From Carya illinoinensis (Eukaryota; Streptophyta; Magnoliopsida; Fagales; Juglandaceae): a DNA stretch of 64,000 bases. Positions 23,625 to 36,904 of this stretch are shown here, one piece after another. Position 1 is the first letter of the stretch. Every line of letters begins with the position of its first letter. The position numbers and the translations under genes were made by a program. The notes under the pieces were generated by a model. It saw only the letters and a list, made by a program, of their open reading frames with translations. It was not told where the DNA came from and did no database searches. The stretch lies in NCBI RefSeq assembly GCF_018687715.1, contig NC_056765.1, forward strand, positions 11,708,001-11,772,000, written 5' to 3'.

Positions 23625-24048
23625 TCTTCTACCACGGAATCCTCAGCCTCTGGGCCGACCTCGGCCACTGTATCCCACTGGCTTGCCTGCATTTCCAACG
23701 ACATATCATTTGTGTTAGGATCATAATTTACAAAAATCAATAGAAAGCGAAAAAGAAGTTTGAATATCAACCTGAGCCGTTCATCAAAGTCGAGTGTGAA
23801 TTCCTTCAGATGGGATTGCAATGGATTCTTTACTAACACTATAGGAATATGTGAACCCTTCTTCACCCGACCTGAGATCATAGTTAAATTAGTCTCTTAT
23901 CTCTAACCTCAAGTGTAGTTTACAAATATAACTGCACACTCCAATTTGCATAATGCATTAAACTAATAAGAATTGTCGAGTATCGAAATACTATGTATCT
24001 TTTGGTAAGATATGAGAATTCACCTAATATCATTATGTTGTTAGTTGG

Positions 24049-27000
24049 TTATTCTGAGTCAGACTCTTCCTCGGTGGATGGGTCATCATCATCTGAATAT
24101 TCCCAATCACCATAAGCATCTCCGGAACCAGATGGAGCCATAGCGTCATCAATAAAATCTCCCAATAATCTACTATTACCACCCGACTCCATCTGGTCTC
24201 GTGGCTTAATAAGGGAAGGTTCTATATCAGTCCTACTAAGTGGAGTTGACACTGGACATGCATCACAATGCAAAAGGGGATAGTCATATGCAGACTCATT
24301 CTCTTGATAGGCATCATCGTCACTGGATTCGCCATCAATGCTTTCTAAAACCCTCGGCACTGGTGGAATATCATACACATTCCTATTATTGTACTTCTGC
24401 ACAACATACCAATTCCCTTTCTCCCTTAGATCCCTAATGTAAAAACACTGGGAAGCCTGGCATGCCAACACATATGGTTCGTCTTTATACCAAGTCCTAT
24501 TCATATTGAGACTAGTTAAATGATTGTCTACTCGTACCCCCCGTTTTTTGTCACCAACATCAAACCAATCACAGCTGAACAAGTATACTCTACGACCCCC
24601 CATGTAGTGTAACTCCACAACATCATTGATAACACCATAAAAGTCTACATTATCAGTATCTTGGTCACCAGTTACCAACACCCCAGAATTTTGTGAACGT
24701 CGGCGAAGTTCACGAGACTTCGTATGGAACCTTTTAACATTTATAACACAAGCCGCATATGATGCAATCCACCGATCAGGTCCGCAAGCTAACGCATACA
24801 AATCTGGGGACACATCAAGTGGATTCTTGCTACGCTGGTCCAGAACCTACATTCAATCGGGGTAATGAGTGAACGTGTAAGTTTCAGTGACATCATAATA
24901 TAAGCGTCGGGTAAAAAACGTGAATTAGTGTCTAAATAGGTTTCTTAACTTACCCGTTGCTTGAACCAAATGGGAAACTCAGTTTGTTGGGTGCGCTCTA
25001 TAGAATTCAGGTTTGACACCTTGCATTTCTCATAGTGTTCCCTGCATTTGTAGAACAAAAAATGGGGAAACAGATTGTGATCAGTGACATGTAATTTAAA
25101 TGACAAATGGTAGTAGATTGTTTCGAGATAGCACGAAAGGAAGTAATGATTGCTTACTCTAAATAGGGTCCGATCTCGATACAGTTGTTTAGCACGTACC
25201 AAATGGCTGCTGTGTGGAGTTTATCTTCTAATTGCACATTATTAGCTATACCCAAGGGACGAAGTTTCTGGTTGAAAATTTTGAACCCATCTATACTCTC
25301 CTCTTCAACACCATCAAAGTTGCGATCTGGTCGATTAAACTTCGTCTCCACATCTTGGAGATACATGGAGCAAAATGTCAAACACTCAATGTGAACCCAG
25401 GCTTCCGCTATTGAACCCTCTGGACGGGCTTTATTCTTAACATACCGTTTGAATTTCCCGAGAAACCTTTCAAACGGGTACATCCACCGATATTGAACTG
25501 GACCTCCGATAATGGCCTCATGGGGTAAGTGTACAGCTAGGTGGACCATAACATCGAAAAAAGATGGAGGAAATATCATCTCCAATTTGCATAAAATGGT
25601 GACGATATCAAGTTGAAGCTTTGATAGACGATTCACATCTAGTGTTCGGGCACACAACTCTTTGAAGAAACTACTAAGTTCAGTCAAAGCCAACGCAATA
25701 TCCCCCTTTAAGAACCCCCTCACAGCAGTAGGAAGTAGTGATTGCAACAAAACATGATGGTCATGGCTTTTAAGCCCTGAGATTTTGGAATCTCGTACAG
25801 ATACACAATGAGTGATATTGGCAGCGAACCCATCTGGATATTTAACCTCAGCAAGCCACGCACAAAATTTATTCCTTTCATCTCCATGTAATGTGTATGC
25901 TGCATGTGGCATTGTAACACGCTCACCTTCACGTTTCAAATGTAATTCCTTTCTGAAGCCCAAGATCTCTAGATCACGCCGTGAATTAATGTTATCTTTT
26001 GTCTTGCCAGGAATGTTCATAAGAGTGCCCAAAATGTTCTCGGAAATATTCTTCTCAATATGCATAACATCTAGATTATGTCTAAGCCGCAAAGTTGACC
26101 AATAAGGTAGTTTGAAGAAGATGCTTTTCTTAGTCCAGTTCAACTCCTCTGCAGTGCGTTTCCTCTTCCTACAAGATTTTCCAAATTGAATATCTCCAAG
26201 CATTTGTAATTGAGTTAAAAGATCCACTCCTTCAACCATTGTTGGGGGCATGCGAAGATCTTCTTTACCGTTAAACAACCCTTTTCTCGTTCGCCAAATG
26301 TGATCTCTCGGTAAGAGACGTCGATGTCCCATGTAACAATGCTTCCTACCATACTTCAACCAGTTGGAATCTGTTTGTGCATTGCAAGACGGACATGCCA
26401 TTTTCCCTTTTGTTGACCACCCAGATAGATTTCCATAGGCGGGAAAGTCATTGATTGTCCACAATAAGGCAGCATGTAACATGAACATTTCCTTAGTAGA
26501 TGCATCATATGTAGGTATCCCATGTGACCAGAGTTCAAGTAACTCATCAATTAACGGTTGCAAATAAACATCAATATCATTTCCTAGTGATTTTGGACCA
26601 GGGATAATGAGGGATGTCCTGAAGAACATGTCTTTCATGCATAACCACGGTGGTAAGTTATACGGGACAAGAATCACTGGCCAAATGCTATAAGGTTTAG
26701 CCAGATTGTTGAATGGATTAAATCCGTCGCTTGCCAAACCGAGCCGCACATTGCGAGCATCCCTAGCAAATCTGGGGTGAGCTTGATCAAATGTCTTCCA
26801 AGACTCAGAGTCAGCAGGATGTCTCATACTAGTGTTATCGGTGACCCGCTGCTCCTTATGCCATCTCATGTCACCTGCTATCTTGCTTGACACAAAGAGA
26901 CGCTGCAATCTTGGCTTCAAAGGAAAATGACGAAGCACTTTTTGAGGGATCACTCGTGACCCGTGTGTATTTGGCATCCATCGCGAAGCCTTACAGATAG

Positions 27001-27712
27001 GGCACTCATTAAGATTAGCATTTTCCTTCCAAAATAAGATGCAGTCATTAGGGCATGCATGAATTTTGTGGTACGTGAATCCCAAACCTCGCTCCAAAGT
27101 CCTGGCCTCCTCATATGATTGTGGCAATTCAGCATTAGGAAAGGCTGACCGCAAAAGGCTTAGGAGCATATCAAAAGACTTGATTGACCACCCACCAAGT
27201 GTTTTAATGTGTAACAACTTCACAACGAAAGAGAGCTTTGAGAATTTTGTGCAGCCGTCAAAAAGAGGACGTCTAGCATTATCTAGTAATTGGTCAAAAG
27301 TTGGGTTTGGGGAGGACTGTGGTATTGCTGAGTGAGTTGGTGATGTAGTGTTGTCATTAGGAGCATCTCCGCATGTGGCTGCCCGTATGTCATCAAACAT
27401 ACGGTCCATGTCATCAATGTAGACGTCTCCACTTTCAACTTCGGGATCATCATCATCATCAATGATAGGGAGAGTTTCCTCCTCCCCATGAAATATCCAC
27501 TGGGTGTAGTTTGGATCTATCCCTTTTATGAACAAGTGAGACTCCACCTCAAATATTGGCAAGAAGAGATTATTACAGCATATACGGCACGGACACCGAA
27601 TGCGATCACTTCCCATGGAATGGGTTCGTGCCATTGTTAGGAAATTTTTAACCCCTTCAGCGTAAATAGGTGATAAAAGTCTATCACCTTCACTCATCCA
27701 ACTTTTGTCCAT
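24049..27712 (-). CDS. TNP2-like transposase of the CACTA element
   Basis: Three-exon transposase of the En/Spm (CACTA) superfamily. Exon 1 27712-25158 (851 codons plus 2 bases), exon 2 25041-24954, exon 3 24846-24049; phases join cleanly and give about 1146 residues with no internal stop. The N-terminus (MDKSWM..., CPCRICC near 40-46) fits the transposase-associated domain. The middle (CPNDCILFWKENANLNECPI, then GWSTKGKMACPSC and HNLDVMHIEKNISENI) is the TNP2 catalytic region. YRWMYPFERFLGKFKRYVKN is the DUF4218 part. Exon 3 carries the DUF4216 region (VELHYMGGRRVYLFSCDWFD) and an acidic tail ending EEESDSE. It would cut and rejoin the element ends in the nucleus. The length is in the usual range for complete TNP2 proteins. 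Confidence 0.9.
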
Positions 27713-30700
27713 CTAATAAAAAGAAGAAGGCATGAGTGGTTTTGTCAAGGTGAGTCATAATAATAAAAGCGGTAGATTCTAGAACAAACTAGCATGTGGT
27801 GCATGATACAAGTAGGACGAAATTGCTAGTTTAACACACACAATGATAAATATTTTAAATCCGTCGTATTATTTAAACTTATGTTTAAATTAAGAAGTAG
27901 TATCATTTTGGAGGTGATACTAAACATTATCCATAATAACTATCAATAAGAGAAATATACCAAGTGCATTATTAATTATAATACACTTGAAAGGTAAATT
28001 AAAAAAAAAAAAAAAAAGAGGTAGACACGATATCACCTCGACAACAAAAGCATAGAACAAGATATGAACGTATTCATTTCTTGGATCCATTCTGTTATAG
28101 TGTTTATTTCAGGCCATGGTAGGCGTTTGGACACAAACAGTATCATATAAATGAAGAATCGGATTTTAAGTGCGGAAGAAATTACATGATGACTTGCAAA
28201 AATTATGATAGGCTAATAAGAATAACCACCGGTTTGAGGCATGGAAGTAGTGTCACATTTTGAATATTTTCATGGATATGTGAAGAAGGGAGGTTTAATA
28301 TATAGACTGAGGGGGTTTAAAATCTGTACATTATTTTAAAAAAGTATATGATACGCTTGGAATTTAAACTGGATATTATTACACAGTATTTAAATAATAA
28401 GCGTGATACATTATTCATGGAAAACAGTTTTAAAAGTTGGAATACTCACTTTTAAATTTAGGATATTCCCTGACTCACTATGTTATGATTTTAGAATGTA
28501 AAATGTTATCATGGTGTTATAGTACAATGCAACATCTAGAACCATGATAATAACATGAGTTTGACACGCTGTGTGGAATGTTGAAGCTGGACTTGCAAAA
28601 TGACAAAGAAGAACAGAAGGGGCTGAAAGTAGTTTCCAGCCTTATAGGGCAACACTATCTCACAGATTTTTGGCATGGTTTCTGATATTGAGAAGGAACT
28701 CTATTCAATTTTCGTCGTTATAGTGTGTTTCGTCATTTCAGTATAAGATTAATTGCATTGGAATCAGGTGAAGTATAACTACTTGCACTACTAGTGTTTT
28801 TCCAGCATATATCTACTCTCAATTAGAGCTATCAGGCCTAGAACCAAACTAGCATTGGGTTAAATCTTGAACAAACACTTAGCCAATCACTTTCTACCCA
28901 TAACTGATACAATTCTGAAATTATCACAACATTTGCAAACATTGATTCAAGGATCCATCAATTAGTCTTTGGCAAGCAGAGAAATTACAAAAAAACCAGC
29001 AGGAATTATTATAGTATATAGGGCTCGGCATGAGCATGCAAAGGTGTATGACATGTATAATATTGTCCCTGAGTATTAAAAGATTATTCTATCCCAGTAG
29101 CTGAGGAAGACATTAGCTAGCTGAGAGATACCTGTGGTGCAGAAAACAGAGTCCCAAGCTAATCTTATTTGGCTATTAGTGCCGATGATGGAATGCCCGT
29201 GCCAAATTAGTCGGACAGAAAAGATGGAGAGTAGACTTTGGCTTTTGTATGCCAGGGAATGATGGGTCACACAATCTGCAGAAGGAGAAACCAAATTAGT
29301 GAAAAGATCAAGTGGCCACCTAAAAGTCTACCAAATCTGAAAACAGGTGAGGAACAAAGAAAATAGCCAAAATTTATGATCCAATGTTAGGATCATAAAG
29401 TCGGAACCAGAGTGTGGAATTAGGAAACTATAGGAAAACTATACATGTCATTATTAAATTACCCCACACATTCTAAGTGATCTAAAGAAATAGATATCAC
29501 AAAAGACTAAAACAACAACATGCTACCTACTATAGTGCTGATAATCTGAAAACAGGTGAGTAACAGAAACATATATTGCAAATCTACAGACCAATGTTAA
29601 GATCACTATGAGGAACCAGAGTGTGAATACAGCAAACAATAAAAAACTGTACATGTCATAATTAAGTCAGAGACAGAAAATTTTTTTATGACATTACAGA
29701 AATATAAAAACCAATATTCAGTGTTTCCAAAGCTGGCTACTACAGCTTTGGAAAAGGCTTCCGATAAATCACTAGGATATGATATTATAGCTAGGGAAGC
29801 TTTTAGAAAAAAGATAAACCCTATAAGTTGACGCCACAAATTCCACCCCAAAAGCCATATTTTGGATGAGCCTAAACCACTTTTTGGTTATAGAATTCCA
29901 GAACTCGAAATTCTGAGAAAGAACTACTTATTTTTCAGGGAATGGGCACTCATAACCTGCAGATTTATGAAGGTGCGTAACCAATTCACACAACAAGGCA
30001 CTTCTGACTTTTAGCGAAAATGTAGGATTACAACTAAGCACCTTTTCTCATCAACAATACGAGTAAAAAAAAAAATGATATATAACAACGGCCAATGAAA
30101 TGAGACATGCCCACTTACCACAAGGAAAAAGAAAAAAAACAAATGAAGTATCGGAACGAAGAGAAAACATATTGCCAAGCCCAAGCTGTTTACCGGGGTA
30201 CTAAATAAATAAAACCATAAAATAAAAACCCAAGGCCATGAAAATTAGGAATTTTCAACAAAACCATCACCGTAACCGAACTTGAACATGATCCAATAGA
30301 AATACTGAAATTGAAACATAGTACCATCCGATCCACCATGTACAGTGATATATTTGGCAAAATCACTGGCAAATAATATAATTATTCGATATACAACAAT
30401 ATAGTCCATGAAGATAAATGAAAACAGTCACAAGAAAATGGGCTTTTTTTGTGAAAAATGCTAAACCCTGGCGCAATGGGGCATAGAAGAGAGAGAAATG
30501 GGCCCGAATGCGGTGGGAGTAGTGCTATGGAGAAGCTTCTTTAAATCCAAGAGCACACCGCACACTAGCTGAGGTGAATACATTATATTAAAAAAAAAAA
30601 ACGAACTCTCAGTAAATAAACTGCATTCCTCTCTATCAGAAAACAGATTCCTGAAACAGAAGCGTTCTTCCCTGTAGTTCTTGTTCTTCGCTATTGAGTT

Positions 30701-33140
30701 CAAACCCTCTCTCCAATCTCTGATGGGCTGGATTTTTGCCCAGCCCATTTTTTTTGGTTGGCTGACAAATAATATTGATTATGGGCGTTAGAAACAGAGA
30801 GTTTTTTTGCGTGGGAAAGATATAAAGATAAATGTGCAAAGATTGGTTCTCCAAGCCTGATAGAACCAATTCCAAAGCTGAAAATTTGCCTGGTGTGGAA
30901 AGTGGCCACTGTCGTCCAAGTAGCGTATAAGACCTCGCTTGACTCTCTCATGAGAAGTCTAAAAGAAATTTGACTGCAAGTAATCTTGAAAATGGGGGTA
31001 AAAGCCAGATCTTTAATTGCACTAAGAATCAACAAATCCAAAAGAGCCAACTCGACAAAACCAAGCAAAATCAATCAACAAGAATTCACTTCGAACACTC
31101 AAATTCTCGAAACACTGACTGGCTTGTTAAAAAATCCAGTGCTCCAAGCAATCCCCGTGAGGATATTTTTTTTTTTTTTTAAACATCCTTGTGCCAGCAT
31201 CACCCAGACCAGCAAACTAAAAACTTGATAAAGAAATATATATTTATCAAGATGAGGCTGTATTGCTTCTTTAAAAGAGCAATACATGAGGCTAGTTCAT
31301 GCAGATAATAATTAAAGCAAATCTTTGATTTGATATTATCTCTAACATTCCAAAAAAAAAAAAAAAATTAAGCAAAACAATACCAAATCAGTTTTTCATT
31401 AATTCCATTATAGTCAAGTTATAGGCTACTGCATTGCTTGTATGAATCATGGACGAAATAGTTATTAAGATTAGATATCTATATCATTTTATTTTCTTAA
31501 ACTAGATATATCTATTAGTCCATATTTTATCTAATATCAGTAGATTTTGTAAAAGAATAAAACTTATAACATCTCATGCGAACGTATGATCAGCGTAGTT
31601 GAGGTGCATGGGTTTATTCAAAACTTGGCATTCCAAATGTAATTAAGGGGATTTCTCAGATACATTTATGATTCAACAAATAGAGTTCTTAAGATCTTAT
31701 TTCTATCCTTCAAATTTTACCAGGAGGAATTATTATCAACAACCATAATCACTTAATCTCATGAGCAGTACTTCATGAGATGAAACTACAGAATTCCTAT
31801 CTAAATTTTTCATTCCAAATGGGTAAAAGAAGCTTATGTGGGCGTCAATATTATCCACAAGATCATATTGAGAAGGGGAGGGTTACACTTGTAGTTTTCT
31901 CAGAAAATGAAACGCTGCAAATAAAGAGTTTAGAGATCTACTTATTTATGTTTTCTTTTGCTAACTAGACACCAACAACAAGCTGCAAGTAAACTATGGT
32001 CAATGCTTTTTTAACACAAGTCTACATCAACCGAATGTTAGCATATTATTTCAGCTTCCAAAGTTTCAGTATTTCCAAGCAATTTCAAAGAATATGAGGG
32101 AATACTAGTGCACAAAGTATACTAAATTTGAAGTAAAATATTGAAGTAACTTATAATTTTGGTTACACCATGGAATTAAATAGCAATTTCAAACAAAATG
32201 AAATACATGAGGCATATCTGAGACAAATTACCCAGTATCTTTTAACTACTTTAGGCTAACTGGATTGAGGTTCCATTAATGTACAAAAAGTCTATGCTAA
32301 TTTATACTTGACCTAAACGCTGGGAATAAAATTGGGGAGTCAAAGCAGAGGTTCTTACCAGCTATAAATCATGCCAACCGAGTGGAGGAAATGAAGGGGA
32401 ATAGGCGATACCAATAACCCTTTGCCACCAAGAAAAGGATCGTGCTGCAACAATAACAGAGGGGATTAGTTTATACAAAAAGGAGGATTTTGTGGAAAAA
32501 ATCTCAGCATAATGCGTCAAACACATGGGCTGGTGTTTACATTCCTAAGAGGAAAACCCAGAAATTCCTTCCGCAAGCACCAAATGGGTGGAGGCAGTGA
32601 GTTAGTGGTCATTAATCGGTGGAGGAACACAAGGTTAATTAAGAAGTGATTATGCAAATTAGAGGGACAAGAAAAATACCTTCACAATGACCACTATGAG
32701 CTGAAAATCAGCATCGGTCGACGCTGCAAATTGAAGCCCAAATCCGAGGTAAACAGCACCATAACAGGGCACCAAAACCTAATGCTCAGCGAAGGGGGCT
32801 CTATAGTCGAAATTGATAGACCAAAAACAGAGGAATTTACACGAACTAGGGGGGAAGGGGGTCGGAAAATGGGACTCCGAAAACTGAAAGAGAATTTCCG
32901 TGAAAGTGTGTGCCTTGTGAATCCTTCTAGCTTCAAGTTCGGTTCGCACAATATCAGTTAGTCAAACTCGCGATTTGCAGGTGGAGGTAGGGCAAATAGG
33001 TTTTGCCGAAGAAGCTTGCGGTTAGGGAGTTCTCTGAACACTACAAGAAAGGTACTGTGGTCTGCGAAATGTTGGGGCGGGGGGTGGGGGGAAATTAAAA
33101 TGTATTTACTACTTTGGCGCCCAGCTTCATCCCGATGTAG
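27713..33140. other. Right accessory segment of the CACTA element
   Basis: About 5.4 kb between the transposase start and the right terminal array, much longer than a normal CACTA leader. No transposase motifs. On the minus strand several segments have exon-like borders: one ending at 32680 (GAAG then GTATTT), one 32444-32359 (CAG before, GTAAGA after; an open frame HDPFLGGKGLLVSPIPL), and one 29275-29132 (CTGCAG before, GTATCT after). The 32690-33150 part is GC-richer, like a 5' UTR. I infer acquired host gene pieces or a spliced leader, but recognise no gene. Confidence 0.45.
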
Positions 33141-33366
33141 CTCTGCGCGCCACAACAAGTCCATTTCTTATTGCAGCGCCATTAATTGCCACTATTACTA
33201 TAAAACTCGTTGTAAAAAAAAATTTCAGTGCCCTCCTCTCGGACATGTAATAAATGTGCTTAAATATTTGTAGCGATGTGAAAAACGCTGCAAATAATAC
33301 CCATTTGCAGCGTGTTTATTTTCAGCAGTTCAAAAAACGCTGCGACAAGTGTATTTTCTTGTAGTG
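33141..33366. repeat. Right subterminal repeats and terminal inverted repeat
   Basis: GCAGCG/CGCTGC motifs (33173, 33286, 33307, 33339) lead into the terminal GTATTTTCTTGTAGTG. This array is about a third of the length of the left array, so the ends are asymmetric. Confidence 0.8.
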
Positions 33367-33369
33367 AAG

Positions 33370-33794
33370 CATTTCCCACTCAAAGTTTGGTTGTGGGTAA
33401 TGTAAGTTAGTTCTCACAAGCGAAGTTCGTCACGAATGAATGTGTATCTCACTGTTAAAAAATATTATCTACAAACATTTTTTGATAATGTGAAAGTTGC
33501 GGGAAAAAATCTTTTGTTCTCATAGATTGTAACTCGTGACAAATAAAATGATCATATATAAATATTTGAGACCAAAATTTTATGACCACATGAATTTCGT
33601 AGCAGAAAGAAATTATTTACCACCAAATAGAATTTGTGGGAAAAACATTATGTTCCAAAAACTGCCATTTGTTATAGTGATCTGTATGTCTCTCTCATTT
33701 ATATTTCGTTTACTATTTATTGCCATAGATGAATGCATGACCCTTATAAACAATGCTCAACCCAAAATTTGCTTTGCTCACTCACTAGGGCTAG
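33370..33794. other. Spacer between two CACTA elements
   Basis: About 425 bp with GGGAAAAA and CGTGAC motifs and a GTTATAGTG end near 33682, resembling the degenerate element families at 8384-9886 and about 15790. No gene seen. Confidence 0.45.
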
Positions 33795-33959
33795 AGGCAC
33801 TATAAGAGAATTGGTTTTTTGAGACAAAAAATTGTCTCAAAAAATCCAAATTTCGTTCCTAAAAAATTTTTGAAGAAATTTTTTGTTTCTATTTTTTCTC
33901 AGAAAGACCGTCTCAGAAAATTTTTGAAAACAAAAATTGATTTTCATCTCTAAAAAGTA

Positions 33960-34410
33960 TTTTTACGGACGAAATTGGGTGGAATCAGTCGAAACCATTC
34001 GAACAGAATTTTTTTTTAAGACAAAAAAATATCGTCTTAGAATCAAGTTCAAATGAAAAAATTTCTGTTCGAACTTAAAATTTTGTTCGAACAACACGAA
34101 ATATTAATTCGAACCAATACCTATATCTGACCAAGGCCGTTCGAACCAACACATTTTTAAGTGACTTTTGTTCGAAGAAAAATATTAACTGTTCGAACAG
34201 ATAATCTATTTTTGGAAATTTTTTGTTCGAACAGAGTTTTGAAAAATAACGTTATTCGAATAAATATTTAATTGTTCGAATGAACGCACGGATTGTATTT
34301 ACCGATACGTTCGAATGGGTTTTTTTTGTTCGAATGGATCTGTTTTCTTTCGAATGTATGCATAAATGGTAATTAACCATTTGAACGGGTTATTTAAAGT
34401 TCAAACGGTA
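33960..34410. repeat. Left GTTCGAAC subterminal repeats
   Basis: About a dozen and a half TTCGAAC/GTTCGAA/TTCGAATG motifs, in both orientations. Matching arrays are at 37686-37790, 38287-38475, 39175-39300 and 41470-41610 in the same element. Confidence 0.85.
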
Positions 34411-34614
34411 TTGATCAAACAAAATGAAATTTAATTAAAAAGAACATACTAATACAAATTGTAATCTATATACATCAATTGTTCAAATGTTTACAAACAT
34501 CATAAATGAAGGCAATTAAAAAAATTAAATGAATTATGATTGTGGTGGTAGTGGTGGCATAGAGTTTTGGGACATCATTGACTGAAATTGTTCAAACATT
34601 TTTTGGTTATTTAA

Positions 34615-36032
34615 TTATAGCCTCTCTTTTAATCTTGCCTCTAAATTTACTGCTTGATCTAATCGGATCAGCAAATCTTTTTCCTTCGACTTCAATCTTT
34701 CTATCTCAAGTGCAGTTTCATCTAATTTCTTAGTCTTGTCGTCATTTGATCTGACTTTAGAAGAGGATGACGATATTGAGGATGGCTTCACGCAATGTCC
34801 TAAGCCCCTCAAATATCCAGAACGTGATCCAAGAACTTGAGATAAGATTTAAGCATCGTTGACAAATGATTCATCATATGGATCCACAACAGTTTCTTTA
34901 AGAGATATCATCTTGTCCTACAAAAAGAAAAATATTAAAATTAGTATAGGTAACAAAAATATCTTTAGACAATGGAATTAAATAAACTTGAACTTACATA
35001 ATTTGTCTCTGTTTCAGGAATGCTCCAAACACCATCACGATTTTTATGTACTTTAGCATACAATTGGGTCAAATCATAGTCAGCAGGACTTTCTTCTTAC
35101 TGCAAAATGAAAATCAATATCAGAATTTAAACCAGAAAAGTGTATATATTAATATTTAATGAGGACTAAAATAACTAACAATTTTTTTTGACAAGCGATG
35201 AAAAAATCAAGAACCTGCATGATGGTATATCGTTAAATTTGATCTATTTGCTTTGTTCACCATACTCATTTGCTAAAAAAAGTATTATAATTTTATGTTT
35301 AATACATCTATCATATATTATTAAAAAAAGATAGCAGCGAAATTACCTGATAAGCAAAATCTTCAAACAGATCACAAACTTTCTTCCATTTGTTTGGTGG
35401 CATTGCTTGGAATGGATTTTGATGCGCCACTGTCGTAGTACTGAACTTTTGATAGTGTGTATGGCATCAACCTTTGTACCTCCGGAATACATTCAACATC
35501 AGTTTCTCAATTGTTAGTCGATCCTCTCACCTGCCAAAATTTAGTTCAAGCTTGTCCTTCAAAAAGTTATAAACAATTAATATAATTTCAAAAGTTATTT
35601 AAATAAAAATGTTATACAAAGTAACTTATTACCAGACAACGATTTTTGATGTGGTTTTTCACATTTTGAGGAACTTTAGCTCAGGAGGATGTAGTCATCG
35701 GTGCATATGTGAGAGTAAGTGTACCAACATAAGAAGCAAGCTAAGCTACTGAATCCCCAAAGCCACCGGTGTGATCATCAGGTATATCAACTTTAATTTT
35801 ACTCACTTTCCTTACTTTTTCTATGCAGACACCCATCGTAATGCCTTTAACTCGGCGCTAGTTTACAACAGTTATATATACAAATAAAATTATTTTATTT
35901 GAAAGATATACAGTGATAAGATACCTTATTCTAGTTCTGGTGATGTTGGTTCACTATTGTTGGCAGGTGAATCACACGAGGAGTTAGTAAGTGGTGGGGA
36001 TGGCTCACATGTTCTTTTACGTTTAGGAGACA
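34615..36032 (-). pseudogene. TnpA-like pseudogene of the decayed CACTA element
   Basis: Exon-like blocks in the same order as in the neighbouring large element. An N-terminal block starts at the ATG near 36032 (MSPKRKRTCEPSPPL). A middle block at 35857-35636 (RRVKGITMGVC, then KVDIPDDHTGGFGDSVA, later VPQNVKNHIKNRC) contains two in-frame stops. The last block at 34918-34615 (VLGSRSGYLRGLGHCVKPSS, then a coiled coil LEIERLKSKEKDLLIRLDQA) has an internal TAA. The GSRSGYLRGLG stretch aligns with GHRPGYARGLG of the intact relative. It is certainly non-functional. Confidence 0.7.
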
Positions 36033-36125
36033 TATATGTTAGAAATTATAATAAATTATTATTTGAACAAGATACATTTCATATTTTTATAAGAATTATA
36101 CCTAAACAAATATTCTGTTTGAAAA

Positions 36126-36329
36126 TCATTCAGTGTCAGTTTTGTTGGACCAGTCGCTCTCATCCTGAGTAGACACTTCAATTGATTCATGCTCCTCCGA
36201 CATGTCACCTTCAATTACTTCAGGTTGAACATCTTCTCTGCGCAATAGGAACATATCATATTCTAAGAAAGATTTCACCCCTTGTGCATATTGCTTATAG
36301 TTTCGACCAAGTCTATTTCCCAACAACAT
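36126..36329 (-). pseudogene. C-terminal remnant of a TNP2-like transposase
   Basis: A 67-residue open segment with an acidic tail (EEHESIEVSTQDESDWSNKT...) directly upstream of the TnpA-like pseudogene, the same position and composition as the end of exon 3 in the intact element. Nothing of the catalytic region is seen further upstream. Confidence 0.5.
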
Positions 36330-36904
36330 CCAACTTTATCCATCTATAAAAAAACCCAATTCATGGGACAAACATTATCAAGAAACTATTACAATACACG
36401 TGCTTAATTACCATCTATTTTTAAGGTAGTCGGTCTTATCCCATTCGAGAGACTATCATCTATATTGCATATATACTCAGTCTAAAACTCGTATGTTAGT
36501 AAAATTTTCAGTAACATTTCCCTACAATTCTTCAAGTATGCTAGTCACAATAAGTCGTCGACCCTATTCATGGGCCGAGAAACTTATGAACTACATATTC
36601 AAAGAATGTAAGAAAATACTAAACCAAAATTTTAATTGACTAACACATGAGTTTTAACTGAATATATATACCATATAGATGATAGAATCCCAAATTGTCT
36701 ACTTTGGACAATTCAAAAGTTGTGCCCAAACATTTTTTAAGAGAATATTTGACCACAACTCTCGAACGGGTCTAAGGTTTAACTGTATGTAAAATAACTA
36801 GAAAATCCAACACCTCAGTAGTAAACATAACAATTGTTATAACCACATTCCAAATCACAAATACATTGCAAAATAACATTACAAGTATACATGATAGGCC
36901 CTTA

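Larger units (their letters stand above)
17900..33366 (-). mobile_element. Large CACTA (En/Spm) DNA transposon, possibly autonomous
   Basis: The left end begins CACTACAAGAAAATAC (17900-17915) and the right end is its exact reverse complement (33351-33366). The flanks are AAG on both sides. Both ends carry arrays of AACGCTGC/GCAGCGTT subterminal repeats. Inside, on the minus strand, lie a TNP2-like transposase (24049-27712) and a TnpA-like gene (21331-23624), both without internal stops in the exon model given. The element is 15,467 bp; about 2.8 kb on the left and 5.4 kb on the right are not transposase and look like acquired DNA with splice-like segments. Confidence 0.92.

Noticed and set aside
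33039..33366. A separate 328-bp miniature CACTA element
   Set aside because: The flanking triplets (GAA left, AAG right) do not match, whereas AAG/AAG supports 17900-33366. Kept only as a finding about an internal end.
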